Positions 45,367 to 53,856 of a stretch of DNA of 62,021 bases are shown here, piece by piece (position 1 is the stretch's first letter; each line of letters starts with the position of its first letter). The DNA is taken from NCBI GenBank assembly GCA_040235565.1, contig JBECLA010000066.1:1-62021 (forward strand), read 5' to 3'. A program made the translations under genes and the position numbers. The notes beneath the pieces were generated by a model, which made no database searches, had not been told where the DNA came from, and worked only from the letters and a program-made list of their open reading frames with translations. Source of the DNA: JAHEIJ01 sp040235565 (GTDB lineage Bacteria; Pseudomonadota; Gammaproteobacteria; UBA6429; Thiohalophilaceae).

Positions 45367-46086
45367 ATGCGACCCAGCGGCAGAGCCCCCGATGAACTAC
45401 GCCCCATCAGCATCACCCGCCATTACACCAAACATGCCGAAGGCTCCGTCCTGATCGAGTTTGGTGACACCAAGGTAATCTGTACCGCCACCGTGGAAGA
45501 AAAAGTCCCCGGCTTTCTGCGTGGCCAGGGCCAGGGCTGGGTTACGGCGGAATACGGCATGCTGCCACGCTCAACCGGCAGTCGCATGGGGCGGGAGGCG
45601 GCCCGCGGTAAACAAGGTGGCCGCACCATGGAAATCCAGCGCCTTATCGGTCGTTCCCTGCGCGCGGCGGTGGATCTGGAGGCCCTGGGGGAAAATACCA
45701 TCACCATCGATTGTGATGTCATCCAGGCGGATGGCGGGACCCGCACCGCCTCGATTACCGGTGCCTTTGTCGCCCTGGTCGATGCAATACGCTACATGCA
45801 GGATAAAGATATCATTCAGGCGGACCCCCTCCTGGGTCATATCGCCTCGGTTTCGGTCGGGATCTATAACGAAACCCCCATCATGGATCTCGACTATGCG
45901 GAAGATTCCAATTGTGAAACCGACATGAACATCGTCATGAATGATCAGGGCGGTTACATCGAAATCCAGGGCACTGCCGAGGGCACGTCGTTTTCTCCGC
46001 AGGAGTTACAGGCCATGCTCGATCTCGGCAAGCAGGCCATCGATCAATTGATAGAGCATCAACGAGAGGCCCTCACGGTCAAATAA
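45367..46086 (+). CDS. rph: Ribonuclease PH
   Basis: 239 residues, phosphorolytic 3'-5' exonuclease trimming tRNA 3' ends. MRPSGRAPDELRPISI, GSVLIEFGDTKVICTA, YGMLPRSTGSRMGREAARGKQGGRTMEIQRLIGRSLRA and CDVIQADGGTRTASITGA match full-length RNase PH. Ribosome site AGGAAG precedes the ATG. Next to rdgB as usual. Confidence 0.98.
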   Translation: MRPSGRAPDELRPISITRHYTKHAEGSVLIEFGDTKVICTATVEEKVPGFLRGQGQGWVTAEYGMLPRSTGSRMGREAARGKQGGRTMEIQRLIGRSLRAAVDLEALGENTITIDCDVIQADGGTRTASITGAFVALVDAIRYMQDKDIIQADPLLGHIASVSVGIYNETPIMDLDYAEDSNCETDMNIVMNDQGGYIEIQGTAEGTSFSPQELQAMLDLGKQAIDQLIEHQREALTVK

Positions 46087-46121
46087 TCCTGGCCGAACTT
46101 ATCCGCCGTTGGAAAAAACCC

Positions 46122-46727
46122 ATGAAGCAAATTGTTCTCGCCAGCAATAATCCGGGCAAGGTACGGGAAATCGGCCAGATACTGGCTGATCTGGAACTGG
46201 AAGTCTTGCCGCAGTCCCGCTTTGATATCAAGGAAGTGGAAGAAACCGGATTGAGTTTTGTGGAAAACGCCATTATCAAGGCCCGCCATGCCGCGGCCGT
46301 ATCGGGTTTACCCGCGATTGCGGATGATTCCGGTCTTGAAGTCGATGCGCTCAACGGCGCTCCCGGTATCTATTCCGCCCGTTACGCCGGCCCGGGTGCC
46401 AGTGATGCAGATAATCTGCAAAAACTGCTCATTGATCTGGAAGCGGTACCCCAGGCACGTCGCACGGCCCGTTTTCAATGCCTGATGGTGTTTATGCGCC
46501 ATGCGCAGGATCCTACCCCCCTGATCTGCCAGGGCACCTGGGAAGGCCGCATTACCCTTGAGCCCCGGGGCACAAGCGGATTTGGTTATGATCCGGTCTT
46601 TTTTGTCCCCAGTCATCAATGCACATCCGCCGAACTGCCACCGGAAGTGAAGAACCAGCTCAGTCACCGTGGCCAGGCATTGCGCCTGCTGGTGGCTGCG
46701 CTCGGTCATGCAAGGCCCTGTGAATAA
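46122..46727 (+). CDS. rdgB: XTP/dITP pyrophosphatase
   Basis: 201 residues, house-cleaning NTPase for dITP/XTP. N-terminal IVLASNNPGKVREI, ETGLSFVENAIIKARHAA, PAIADDSGLEVDAL with the catalytic Asp, and GFGYDPVFFVP near the C-terminus. Thirty-five bases after rph, same operon. Confidence 0.97.
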   Translation: MKQIVLASNNPGKVREIGQILADLELEVLPQSRFDIKEVEETGLSFVENAIIKARHAAAVSGLPAIADDSGLEVDALNGAPGIYSARYAGPGASDADNLQKLLIDLEAVPQARRTARFQCLMVFMRHAQDPTPLICQGTWEGRITLEPRGTSGFGYDPVFFVPSHQCTSAELPPEVKNQLSHRGQALRLLVAALGHARPCE

Positions 46728-46838
46728 CCCCGATTTTATTGTGAAGCCAGATGGGGTGTGCTACATAATTAAATTAAAAAATAAACGAATACTTCATTCC
46801 TCACTTTCTTATGATGAAAGGAGGACAAGGAGCCAATA

Positions 46839-47099
46839 ATGGAAGAACTGGTATTTACCCAGAAATGCCTGTCCAAGCTGGTCCAGATTCGACGTAAAAT
46901 GGAAAAAGAATTCGGCTGCAGCTATCAGATTTCCAGTAACAATCACGTGGTCGATTTGTTGCGCGCTGCTGCCTATTCTCCGGATGAGGAGATTCAGAAC
47001 TGTTTCCGGGATTTCCTGCAAGGCCTGACCCCGCAACAATTAAAAATGATCACTGACCTCGGGGTCAGCCTGCCGGCTGATTACGTCAGCAACGGCTGA
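46839..47099 (+). CDS. Hypothetical 86-residue protein
   Basis: Good AAGGAG ribosome site (GACAAGGAGCC) about 5 bases before the ATG supports translation. Soluble, helical-looking, two Cys, charged N-terminal half (KLVQIRRKMEKEFGC). No family recognised. It follows rdgB after 111 bases of AT-rich sequence that may hold its own promoter. A weak hairpin ATCCC/GGGAT at about 47127-47141 lies after it. Confidence 0.65.
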   Translation: MEELVFTQKCLSKLVQIRRKMEKEFGCSYQISSNNHVVDLLRAAAYSPDEEIQNCFRDFLQGLTPQQLKMITDLGVSLPADYVSNG

Positions 47100-47198
47100 C
47101 GCCCTCGTGTCAGCCACTTTCAGAATCCCGACTCGGGATGATTATTATCTGCAACCTTTAACTCACAGATAACAAGAGCGCTGTCTACTGTCGTATAC

Positions 47199-47250
47199 CT
47201 GATCCAGATCAATAAAAGTGATTGCGAGAAAATGGCCCGCTGTCTATATT
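47199..47250 (+). promoter_or_regulatory. FNR/ANR-type box and sigma-70 promoter
   Basis: CTGAT-CCAG-ATCAA (47199-47212) differs by one base from the FNR/ANR consensus TTGAT-N4-ATCAA. Just downstream lie TTGCGA (47222-47227), 17 bases, TATATT (47245-47250). The predicted start is near 47257, placing the box centre near -51.5, one helical turn upstream of the classical -41.5 activator position. No protein gene starts soon after; the transcript would be the structured RNA below. Confidence 0.6.
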
Positions 47251-47256
47251 CGTAGT

Positions 47257-47402
47257 CACTGAAGTGCTGATAATCTTTCTTCTGCATGAATAAAGAATCC
47301 TTATTGGCCATCAGTACCCCGGGTGCTAACCCGGATGCCAATTTTAAGCTGGCATTATCTCCATGACCGCTTTAGGGGGCCTCCTCGGCCCCCTCTTTTA
47401 TT
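47257..47402 (+). ncRNA. Candidate anaerobically controlled small RNA
   Basis: About 146 bases between the promoter above and a strong terminator. Three successive hairpins: CCGGGT/ACCCGG (47319-47334), ATGCCA/TGGCAT (47335-47355), and the terminator stem AGGGGGCC/GGCCCCCT (47374-47394) with CTTTTATT. A 26-codon frame (47287-47367) lies inside but has no ribosome site. The layout (oxygen-regulator box, compact hairpins, terminator, embedded mini-frame) recalls ANR-controlled PhrS of Pseudomonas; no sequence homology is claimed. It could instead be a hemW leader that terminates early. Confidence 0.5.
47374..47402 (+). terminator. Strong Rho-independent terminator upstream of hemW
   Basis: Eight-base-pair GC stem AGGGGGCC/GGCCCCCT, 5-base loop, then CTTTTATT. 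It lies 54 bases before the hemW ATG and isolates hemW from upstream transcription. Confidence 0.88.
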
Positions 47403-47455
47403 CCCGCCCAGAAAATCTTTTACAATCACGATTCATCCATTTCGACGGCAGTCGC

Positions 47456-48616
47456 ATGTTCCAGTTTTCTCAATTACCACCGTTGGGCCTGTACATTCAT
47501 TTTCCCTGGTGCGTGCGCAAGTGCCCCTATTGTGACTTCAACTCGCATGAGATCCGTGGCGAACTGGCAGAGACGGCTTATATCGATGCCTTGATTGCGG
47601 ATCTGGAACAGGAACTGCCACGGATCTGGGGGCGACCGATCAGCAGTATCTTCATGGGAGGTGGAACCCCCAGCCTGTTCAGTGCCACCAGCCTTGATCA
47701 TCTGTTGTCCGCCCTTCGCGCACGACTGACGCTGACGGCAAACGTGGAAATCACCCTGGAGGCCAATCCCGGCACAATAGATCAGGAACGCTTCGGCGAG
47801 TTTCGTGCAACCGGTATCAATCGCCTGTCAATCGGGGTGCAAAGTTTTCAGGATCCCCAGTTGCAACTGCTCGGCCGCATCCACGATAGCAAGGCTGCGA
47901 TCAAGGCGGTCGAAACAGCGCACGCCGTCGGCTTCGATAATTTTAATCTCGATTTGATGTTTGCGCTGCCTGCACAAACGCTGAAGACAGCACGGGCCGA
48001 CTTGCAAACTGCCATCAGCCTTGCCCCCGCGCACCTGTCCTATTATCAACTGACCATTGAACCCAACACCCTGTTCCACCATCAACCGCCAGTATTGCCG
48101 GATGAAGATCTGGCCTGGGCAATGCAATGTGAAGGCCAGGCTCAATTGGCGAGCGCAGGCTATACTCACTATGAAGTTTCCGCCTATGCACAACCCGGGC
48201 ATGAATGCCGCCACAATCGCAATTATTGGCAGTTTGGTGACTATCTGGGTATCGGTGCAGGCGCACATGACAAAATAACTGACATGGCTCAACAGACCAT
48301 TACGCGCAGCTGGAAAGTGAAGCATCCCGATCGTTATCTCAAAGCAGCCGCAACCGAACAGCGTATTGCAGGTATCAACCACCTGCAGCAAGAGGACGTC
48401 ATTCTGGAATTTATGCTCAATGCCCTGCGCCTGACGCGTGGTTTTACAGTAGCACAGTTTCAACAACACACCGGGCTGTCTCTTTCAAAAGTCGCAACAA
48501 TTCTGCACCAGGCGGTTGATAAAGGATGGCTCAATTGGCAGGGGGACAGAATTTACCCGAGTGAAGCAGGACAACGGTTTCACAATGATCTTGTGGCATT
48601 GTTTTTACCAGCATGA
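47456..48616 (+). CDS. hemW: Radical SAM heme chaperone HemW
   Basis: 386 residues from ATG 47456 (MFQFSQLPPLGLYIHFPWC); the frame is open further up but that part lies across the terminator. [4Fe-4S] SAM motif C19-x3-C23-x2-C26. HemN-like FMGGGTPSLFSA, ANPGTIDQERFGEFRATGINRLSIGVQSF and LMFALPAQTL. It lacks the N-terminal extension of true HemN, so HemW is the better name. Its role fits the heme-rich respiratory chain. The first of five tightly spaced genes. Confidence 0.95.
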   Translation: MFQFSQLPPLGLYIHFPWCVRKCPYCDFNSHEIRGELAETAYIDALIADLEQELPRIWGRPISSIFMGGGTPSLFSATSLDHLLSALRARLTLTANVEITLEANPGTIDQERFGEFRATGINRLSIGVQSFQDPQLQLLGRIHDSKAAIKAVETAHAVGFDNFNLDLMFALPAQTLKTARADLQTAISLAPAHLSYYQLTIEPNTLFHHQPPVLPDEDLAWAMQCEGQAQLASAGYTHYEVSAYAQPGHECRHNRNYWQFGDYLGIGAGAHDKITDMAQQTITRSWKVKHPDRYLKAAATEQRIAGINHLQQEDVILEFMLNALRLTRGFTVAQFQQHTGLSLSKVATILHQAVDKGWLNWQGDRIYPSEAGQRFHNDLVALFLPA

Positions 48617-48801
48617 TCGAGGACAGGGACATTTATTGCCCTTATTGTGGCGCCGTATTCGAAACCCGAATCGATTGTTCTGCAGGAACGCAAGCCTATA
48701 CCGAAGATTGCCAGGTTTGCTGCCAGCCAATTTTTTTCCAGATCGAAGTGGGTCCACAATTGCAACTATTGAATCTGAGAGTACAGCGCGAAAATGAGTG
48801 A
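48613..48801 (+). CDS. CPXCG motif-containing cysteine-rich protein
   Basis: 62 residues, with the zinc-ribbon-like pairs CPYCG (9-13) and CQVCC. Family of small proteins named for this motif; role unknown. Start overlaps the hemW stop by 4 bases. Confidence 0.85.
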   Translation: MIEDRDIYCPYCGAVFETRIDCSAGTQAYTEDCQVCCQPIFFQIEVGPQLQLLNLRVQRENE

Positions 48802-49042
48802 CGACGACTCTTACACACCGATTCCCTGTGCGCTGTATGACAATTACGAAATCGCCATTATGCATGGGGAACAATTACAACTGGTCTGGATTGATGGTGC
48901 CCAAAGACACAATATCAGCGTGGTCACGCCGATTGACTTGAAGACCCGCCAGGGCGCGGAATTTCTCATCGCCACCACTGAGGATGGCAAAACTTTACAA
49001 TTACGACTTGATCATATTCAATCCTTTAAATCGGTGCAGTAA
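48794..49042 (+). CDS. rof: Rof-like (YaeO) Rho-binding antiterminator family protein
   Basis: 82 residues resembling E. coli Rof, which binds Rho and inhibits termination: Y-x-PI-x-C at the N-terminus, DNYEIAIMHGEQLQLVW, and the closing LQLRLDHIQSF. Small Sm-like barrel expected. Overlaps the CPXCG gene by 8 bases; the two small proteins are probably coupled in translation. Confidence 0.8.
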   Translation: MSDDDSYTPIPCALYDNYEIAIMHGEQLQLVWIDGAQRHNISVVTPIDLKTRQGAEFLIATTEDGKTLQLRLDHIQSFKSVQ

Positions 49043-49071
49043 ACGGACAGAAAACCCCTTGGCAATTCAGC

Positions 49072-49440
49072 ATGGTATTGCGGACTCGGAAACAGGAAAT
49101 CAAAAGTTATATCACCCAAGACGGATCTGAAATTCGCGAACTCATGCATCCGGCGGTGCAGGGCAATCAAACCCAGAGTCTGGCGGAAGCCATCATCCAG
49201 CCGGGACAACGTACCCATCTGCATCAACACCAGCAAAGTGAAGAGCTATATCACATTACAGCTGGTGAAGGATACATGACACTGGGAGCGGAAGGTTTCC
49301 CCGTGACGGTTGGTGATACAGTCTGCATTCCTCCGGGCACGGCCCATTGCATTGAAAATACCGGCACGGAAACCTTGCACATTCTGTGTATGTGTTCGCC
49401 ACCCTATCATCACGCTGATACCAAATTAACGGAAACCTGA
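49072..49440 (+). CDS. Cupin domain protein
   Basis: 122 residues, single cupin fold. Motif 1 HLHQHQQSEELYHITAGEG gives several His and Glu for a metal site; motif 2 is GDTVCIPPGTAHCIENTG. Function not predictable; sugar isomerase, oxygenase or sensor are all possible. Two bases before the ROK kinase, so a sugar-related role is thinkable. Confidence 0.85.
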   Translation: MVLRTRKQEIKSYITQDGSEIRELMHPAVQGNQTQSLAEAIIQPGQRTHLHQHQQSEELYHITAGEGYMTLGAEGFPVTVGDTVCIPPGTAHCIENTGTETLHILCMCSPPYHHADTKLTET

Positions 49441-49442
49441 CA

Positions 49443-50339
49443 ATGCGTATCGGCATTGATCTGGGCGGGACCAAAATTGAAGGCATTGCACTGGATGAGC
49501 GTGGCCAGGAGCTGGCGCGCCATCGCATCAATACCCCACGAGGTGATTATCAGGCGACCATCGACGCCGTGGTCTCGCTGGTCCGGCAACTCGAGACGGA
49601 TACACAGCAAAGCGGGTCCATCGGTATCGGGATCCCCGGGGCCATCTCCCCGGCCACACAATGGGTCAAAAACGCCAACTCCACCTGGCTGATTGGCAAC
49701 CCCCTGCAGGCTGATCTGGAACAGGCCCTGGGGCGCCGGATACGGATTGCCAATGATGCCAATTGCTTTGTGGTCTCAGAAGCAACGGATGGCGCCGGGG
49801 CCAATGCCGAAATTGTTTTTGGGGTGATTGTCGGAACCGGCACCGGTGGCGGCGTATATGTCAGAGGCAGGGAAATAACCGGTATCAACGCCATCGCCGG
49901 GGAATGGGGACACAACCCGTTGCCCTGGCCAACTCCGGACGAATACCCGGGACGGGAATGTTACTGCGGTAAACGGGGCTGTATTGAAACCTGGCTTTCG
50001 GGTCCTGGTTTCACTCTTGATCATCAGCTCCATGGCGGGAAAGGCAACACAGCCAGAGAGGTTGTGGCCCTGGCCGGTAATGGTGACTCACTTGCCGAGT
50101 CTGCACTGCGGCGTTATGAAGATCGTATGGCGCGGGCTCTGGCAACTGTCATCAATATTTTGGATCCGCACATCATTGTGCTTGGCGGTGGCATGTCCAA
50201 TCTGACTCGTCTGTATACCACTGTGCCCGTTCTGTGGAGCCAGTATGTGTTCTCGGATCAGGTGACAACCAAACTGCTCCCTCCCCGGCATGGCGACTCC
50301 AGCGGTGTCCGGGGTGCCGCATGGTTATGGAATGAATAG
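49443..50339 (+). CDS. ROK family sugar kinase (fructokinase/glucokinase-like)
   Basis: 298 residues. Phosphate-binding DLGGTKIEGIAL at the N-terminus, catalytic Asp in IANDANCF, GTGTGGGV, the ROK signature around GEWGHNPLPW and the zinc site with His plus CYCGKRGCIETWLSG. Resembles E. coli Mak (manno-fructokinase) more than NagK by eye. Substrate uncertain. End of the hemW operon. Confidence 0.9.
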   Translation: MRIGIDLGGTKIEGIALDERGQELARHRINTPRGDYQATIDAVVSLVRQLETDTQQSGSIGIGIPGAISPATQWVKNANSTWLIGNPLQADLEQALGRRIRIANDANCFVVSEATDGAGANAEIVFGVIVGTGTGGGVYVRGREITGINAIAGEWGHNPLPWPTPDEYPGRECYCGKRGCIETWLSGPGFTLDHQLHGGKGNTAREVVALAGNGDSLAESALRRYEDRMARALATVINILDPHIIVLGGGMSNLTRLYTTVPVLWSQYVFSDQVTTKLLPPRHGDSSGVRGAAWLWNE

Positions 50340-50482
50340 AGCTTCCTGTCGTTCCATTTCAAGTACGACAATCACAGCGCCAATAAAATCAAATTAATTC
50401 ATCAGGCAGACAACGCCACGAATGTAACAGCGGACAAGGTTTAAATGGTTTGTTAAAGACGGACACAGGCATTCTTCTGTCA

Positions 50483-51229
50483 TCACTGGCTCGCACCAAA
50501 TACCCGTCTTAATAATTCTGTGGTACGTTTCAGGGGGTCATGCCGGATAGCTGCCTCTTCTCTGGCCAGGTAATAAAACATACCATCAAGTGTTTTCTCC
50601 ATCGCATATGCTTCCAGATCGACTTTGATATCCGGCACGTAGGGAATGGCATAGTACTTGTTCATCACCCTGTCGTAGGCCTTGATAACCCCTGCGCTGG
50701 CCAGGGTCGATTTTACCACCGGTGACATTTCACGCTTTAACGCCGGAGTCATCTTGTTCTGAAAATAACGGGTCGCCGCATCATCCGGACCATTATAGAT
50801 TTGCATAACATCGTCCCAGGACATATCGCGAATCGCTTGCCAGAACAGTTGCTTTGTCTTGGGGACGGCCTGTTCAGCCGCACGGTTCAAGCTTAATTCC
50901 AGTTCATCGAGGTACGACGACAGGCCGACTTTCTGTAAACTCTGTTGCACTTTGGCGAACTTGTCCGGCAAAGGAATATGAATAGCCGGATCCCGGTTAA
51001 ACCCGTTGCGCTTACCAATTTGCGCAACAACAGTATTGGTTCCCACTTCAAGGGCCTGTTTCAACCCGGCTGCGATCTCCTGTTGGCTTAAAGGCTGACC
51101 TGACACCTGCCCATAAATATCCTGACCAATCTTTAACCAGTCACTGCTATCGGTCGTTTGGCATGCCCCAAGCCAGCCCAGGCAAGACGCCAGCAGGACC
51201 AATATCGCCGACTTTTTCAACCTTATCAT
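50483..51229 (-). CDS. DUF4197 lipoprotein
   Basis: 248 residues, N-terminal signal with lipobox LGAC, so a periplasm-facing lipoprotein. The rest is helical with IAAGLKQALEVGTNTVV, the family mark, and TPALKREMSPVVKSTLASAG. Function unknown. The 143 bases to the ROK gene carry no clear feature. Confidence 0.85.
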   Translation of the reverse strand: MIRLKKSAILVLLASCLGWLGACQTTDSSDWLKIGQDIYGQVSGQPLSQQEIAAGLKQALEVGTNTVVAQIGKRNGFNRDPAIHIPLPDKFAKVQQSLQKVGLSSYLDELELSLNRAAEQAVPKTKQLFWQAIRDMSWDDVMQIYNGPDDAATRYFQNKMTPALKREMSPVVKSTLASAGVIKAYDRVMNKYYAIPYVPDIKVDLEAYAMEKTLDGMFYYLAREEAAIRHDPLKRTTELLRRVFGASQ

Positions 51230-51257
51230 GACAATTTTGCACCCTAATTATCGCTAT

Positions 51258-51457
51258 GAGATTGCTTCGCTACGCTCGCAATGACAACCCGACGCGTCAT
51301 GGCGGGAACCAGGATGGTGAAACAATCTCCGCATGCATCGCATGGTTCCGAACTAAATTGCGCTTGTTTGCTCGTGGTTATCGGCTGAACAACTGCTTCA
51401 CTTTACCCGTCATGACAACCCACGTATTTGCGAGGAACAAGGTGACGACGCAATCTC
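51258..51457. repeat. Cluster of REP/BIME-like degenerate repeats
   Basis: Four related units in alternating orientation: 51258-51285 (GAGATTGCTTCG..GCAATGAC), 51296-51329 (inverted, decayed), about 51391-51413 (decayed) and 51428-51457 (TTGCGAGGAAC..CGCAATCTC). The core is the widespread intergenic repeat type with ATTGC..GCAAT. The last unit overlaps the stop of the GIY-YIG remnant. Confidence 0.65.
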
Positions 51458-51741
51458 AGAGCTCAAAATACAAATTTTTCCACTCCGGATTAAACCGGTT
51501 TATCAGATCCCGTTTCTTCTGACGCGATCCTGCCTTGAGCTGTTTCTCTCTCGTTATAGCCGAAGCCGGATCATCCAGGAACTCGTAATACACCAACTTG
51601 TTAACATTATATTTCGTTGTAAAACCTGACATAGTGATGCTTATGTTCGAAAACACACCGCATCAGGTCGCGGGTCATACCGGTATATAAAACGTTATTA
51701 TATTTGTTAGAGAGAATGTGAACGTAAAATTGCCTTTCCAT
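51456..51741 (-). pseudogene. Frameshifted GIY-YIG nuclease family gene
   Basis: Two frames join to one protein. From ATG 51741: MERQFYVHILSNKYN..VLYTGMTRDLMRCVFEHKHHYV (the YV..IL / LYTG form of the GIY-YIG motif), then the frame breaks near 51625. The other frame resumes GFTTKYNVNKLVYYEFLDDPAS..REKQLKAGSR to the stop. About two bases are missing in the join (or one extra). Small single-domain family often found with repeats. Disrupted unless the base call is wrong. Confidence 0.85.
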
Positions 51742-51757
51742 GGCTTTTTTCACTCAA

Positions 51758-52459
51758 TTACTCTGTTTTTCGAAAAACCAGGTCCCATACGCCATGTCCC
51801 AGGCGCTGGCCACGTTGTTCAAACTTGGTTAACGGACGGTATTCCGGCCGGGTACTGTAGTTACCACTCCCAGCCAGATTCTCAAAACCTGCCGCGCCGG
51901 TGATCACTTCCAGCATATGGTCGGCATAATTCTCCCAGTCGGTTGCCAGATGAAATATTCCGCCAGGTTTTAATTTACGTCTTACCAGCCGCACAAACAT
52001 CGGCTGCACTATCCGACGCTTATGATGCTTCTTTTTATGCCAGGGATCGGGGAAAAACAAATACACTGCATCCAGGGAACCATCCGGGATCTGTCGTTCA
52101 AGTACTTCCACCGCATCGTCATTGCTCACCCGGATATTATCAAGGTGCTGTTTCTCAATCTGGAGTAACAGATTCCCTACCCCGGGCCGGTGAACTTCGA
52201 TCCCAAAATAATCATTCTGTGGATGATTCGCTGCCATTTGCGCCAGAGAAGTGCCATTACCAAAGCCGATTTCGAGAACCCGAAACGCCCGGCGACCAAA
52301 CAAGGCATCCAGTTCAAGCCCGCCCTGCTCTAGCGTGACACCATAACGGGGAAACAGATCAGCCAGCGCCCGTTGTTGCCCCTTGGTCAACCGGCCTTCG
52401 CGTCGCACAAAACTACGAATGCGGCGCATGGTTATATTTTTATTCGCATCTGTGGTCAT
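51758..52459 (-). CDS. trmB: tRNA (guanine46-N7)-methyltransferase
   Basis: 233 residues. VLEIGFGNGTSLAQMAANHP (SAM site), YFGIEVHRPGVGNLL, VYLFFPDPWHKKKHHKRRIVQP and HLATDWENYADHML are TrmB signatures. ATG 52459 gives residues MTTDANKN; an ATG at 52429 is possible. Confidence 0.96.
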   Translation of the reverse strand: MTTDANKNITMRRIRSFVRREGRLTKGQQRALADLFPRYGVTLEQGGLELDALFGRRAFRVLEIGFGNGTSLAQMAANHPQNDYFGIEVHRPGVGNLLLQIEKQHLDNIRVSNDDAVEVLERQIPDGSLDAVYLFFPDPWHKKKHHKRRIVQPMFVRLVRRKLKPGGIFHLATDWENYADHMLEVITGAAGFENLAGSGNYSTRPEYRPLTKFEQRGQRLGHGVWDLVFRKTE

Positions 52460-52537
52460 AATTCGTTATAACATTCTACACTTGTTGCCAACGGTGATTA
52501 CCAGATGACCGGAGATTGAACTCGACCGACCCGCACA

Positions 52538-53842
52538 ATGGCAAACTTCTCTGAATATATCGATTTGATTGGTGAGTGGCTGCAGTCCATCAACCAACCC
52601 GCCACCTGGCTGCAGGCGGCTATTGTACTGATTTCCCTGTTCCTTGCGAGCCTGGTGTCGCGTTACTTCGGGGAGTTAATTGCAGGCAAGACCACGGCGC
52701 AACCTTTACCCAGTATCAAACAACTCACCCTCAGTACCGCAAGGCGAATACTGTTTCCTATTACCGCGCTGTTGCTGGTTCTGATCCTGCGCCTTGTCCT
52801 CACAGCATTGAACCAGCCTGTGCAGTTGTTAAACATTGCCGTCCCACTGCTACTTTCCCTCGCCGGGATTCGTTTGCTGGTTTTTATTTTACGCAAGGGT
52901 TTTACCGTCAGCCGGGCATTGAAGGCCTGGGAGAACATCATCAGTACCCTGATCTGGATAGTCGTTGCACTGTACCTGCTGGGCTGGCTACCCGGCATCA
53001 TGCAAACCCTGGACAGTCTCGCATTTCGTATTGGCGCTAACCGTGTCTCCCTGTTATCGGTCATCAATTTCATTATCCTCAGCGCCATTCTGTTTACCTT
53101 CGCCATGTGGCTGTCCAATTACGCGGAACGCCGCGTGCGCAGCTCCAAGCATCTGAATGCCAGCCTGCAGGTCGTCCTGGCCAAGTTTTTGAAATTCTTT
53201 CTGATTGCTCTGGCGATACTGGTGGCACTGGATGCTGTGGGAATCGATCTCACCGCCCTGACCGTGTTTGGCGGTGCCCTTGGTGTGGGGCTGGGTTTTG
53301 GTCTGCAACGTATCACCAGTAATTTCATCAGCGGCTTTATTTTACTGTTTGACCGCTCTATCAAACCGGGTGATGTCATCAGTATCGGCGACAAATTCGG
53401 CTGGGTACAGGAATTACGCGCCCGTTATATCGTTGTCATGGACAGGGACGGGGTGGAGACGCTGATTCCCAATGAGAATCTTGTCACCAGTGACGTAATC
53501 AACTGGAGTTACAGCAATCCGAACGTCCGTCTCAAGATTCCCGTGTCCATCAGTTACGGTGATGATCCGGAAAAAGCGCTGGCGCTGTTGAATGAAGCCG
53601 CACAAAACTGTGAACGGGTACTGACCGATCCCCCGCCGGTGGCCCGGCTCATGGAATTCGGGGACAACGGCATTAACCTGGAATTGCGTATCTGGATCAA
53701 TGACCCGCAGAATGGTCTGTCCAATGTACGCTCGGATCTGAATCTGGCAATCTGGCGCTTGTTCAAGCAGGCTGGCATCACCATACCGTTCCCGCAGCGC
53801 GATGTTTACGTCAAGACCCTGCCACCCCCGGCCCCAGGCTGA
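52538..53842 (+). CDS. MscS family mechanosensitive ion channel
   Basis: 434 residues. Five or so hydrophobic segments (about 25-45, 60-90, 95-115, 135-155, 170-195), then the pore helix region with GGALGVGLGFGLQRITSNFISGFILLFDRSIKPGDVI, the strongest MscS signature, and the beta and alpha/beta cytoplasmic domains. Longer at the N-terminus than E. coli MscS (286). Likely a hypoosmotic shock valve. Confidence 0.94.
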   Translation: MANFSEYIDLIGEWLQSINQPATWLQAAIVLISLFLASLVSRYFGELIAGKTTAQPLPSIKQLTLSTARRILFPITALLLVLILRLVLTALNQPVQLLNIAVPLLLSLAGIRLLVFILRKGFTVSRALKAWENIISTLIWIVVALYLLGWLPGIMQTLDSLAFRIGANRVSLLSVINFIILSAILFTFAMWLSNYAERRVRSSKHLNASLQVVLAKFLKFFLIALAILVALDAVGIDLTALTVFGGALGVGLGFGLQRITSNFISGFILLFDRSIKPGDVISIGDKFGWVQELRARYIVVMDRDGVETLIPNENLVTSDVINWSYSNPNVRLKIPVSISYGDDPEKALALLNEAAQNCERVLTDPPPVARLMEFGDNGINLELRIWINDPQNGLSNVRSDLNLAIWRLFKQAGITIPFPQRDVYVKTLPPPAPG

Positions 53843-53856
53843 TTAAAACCCGGCGG

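Noticed and set aside
47120..47341. 73-codon minus-strand frame antisense to the candidate small RNA
   Set aside because: No ribosome site and covers the FNR box and promoter of the plus strand.
51258..51457. CRISPR array
   Set aside because: Repeat units alternate in orientation, are degenerate and have no regular spacers; they fit REP/BIME repeats.
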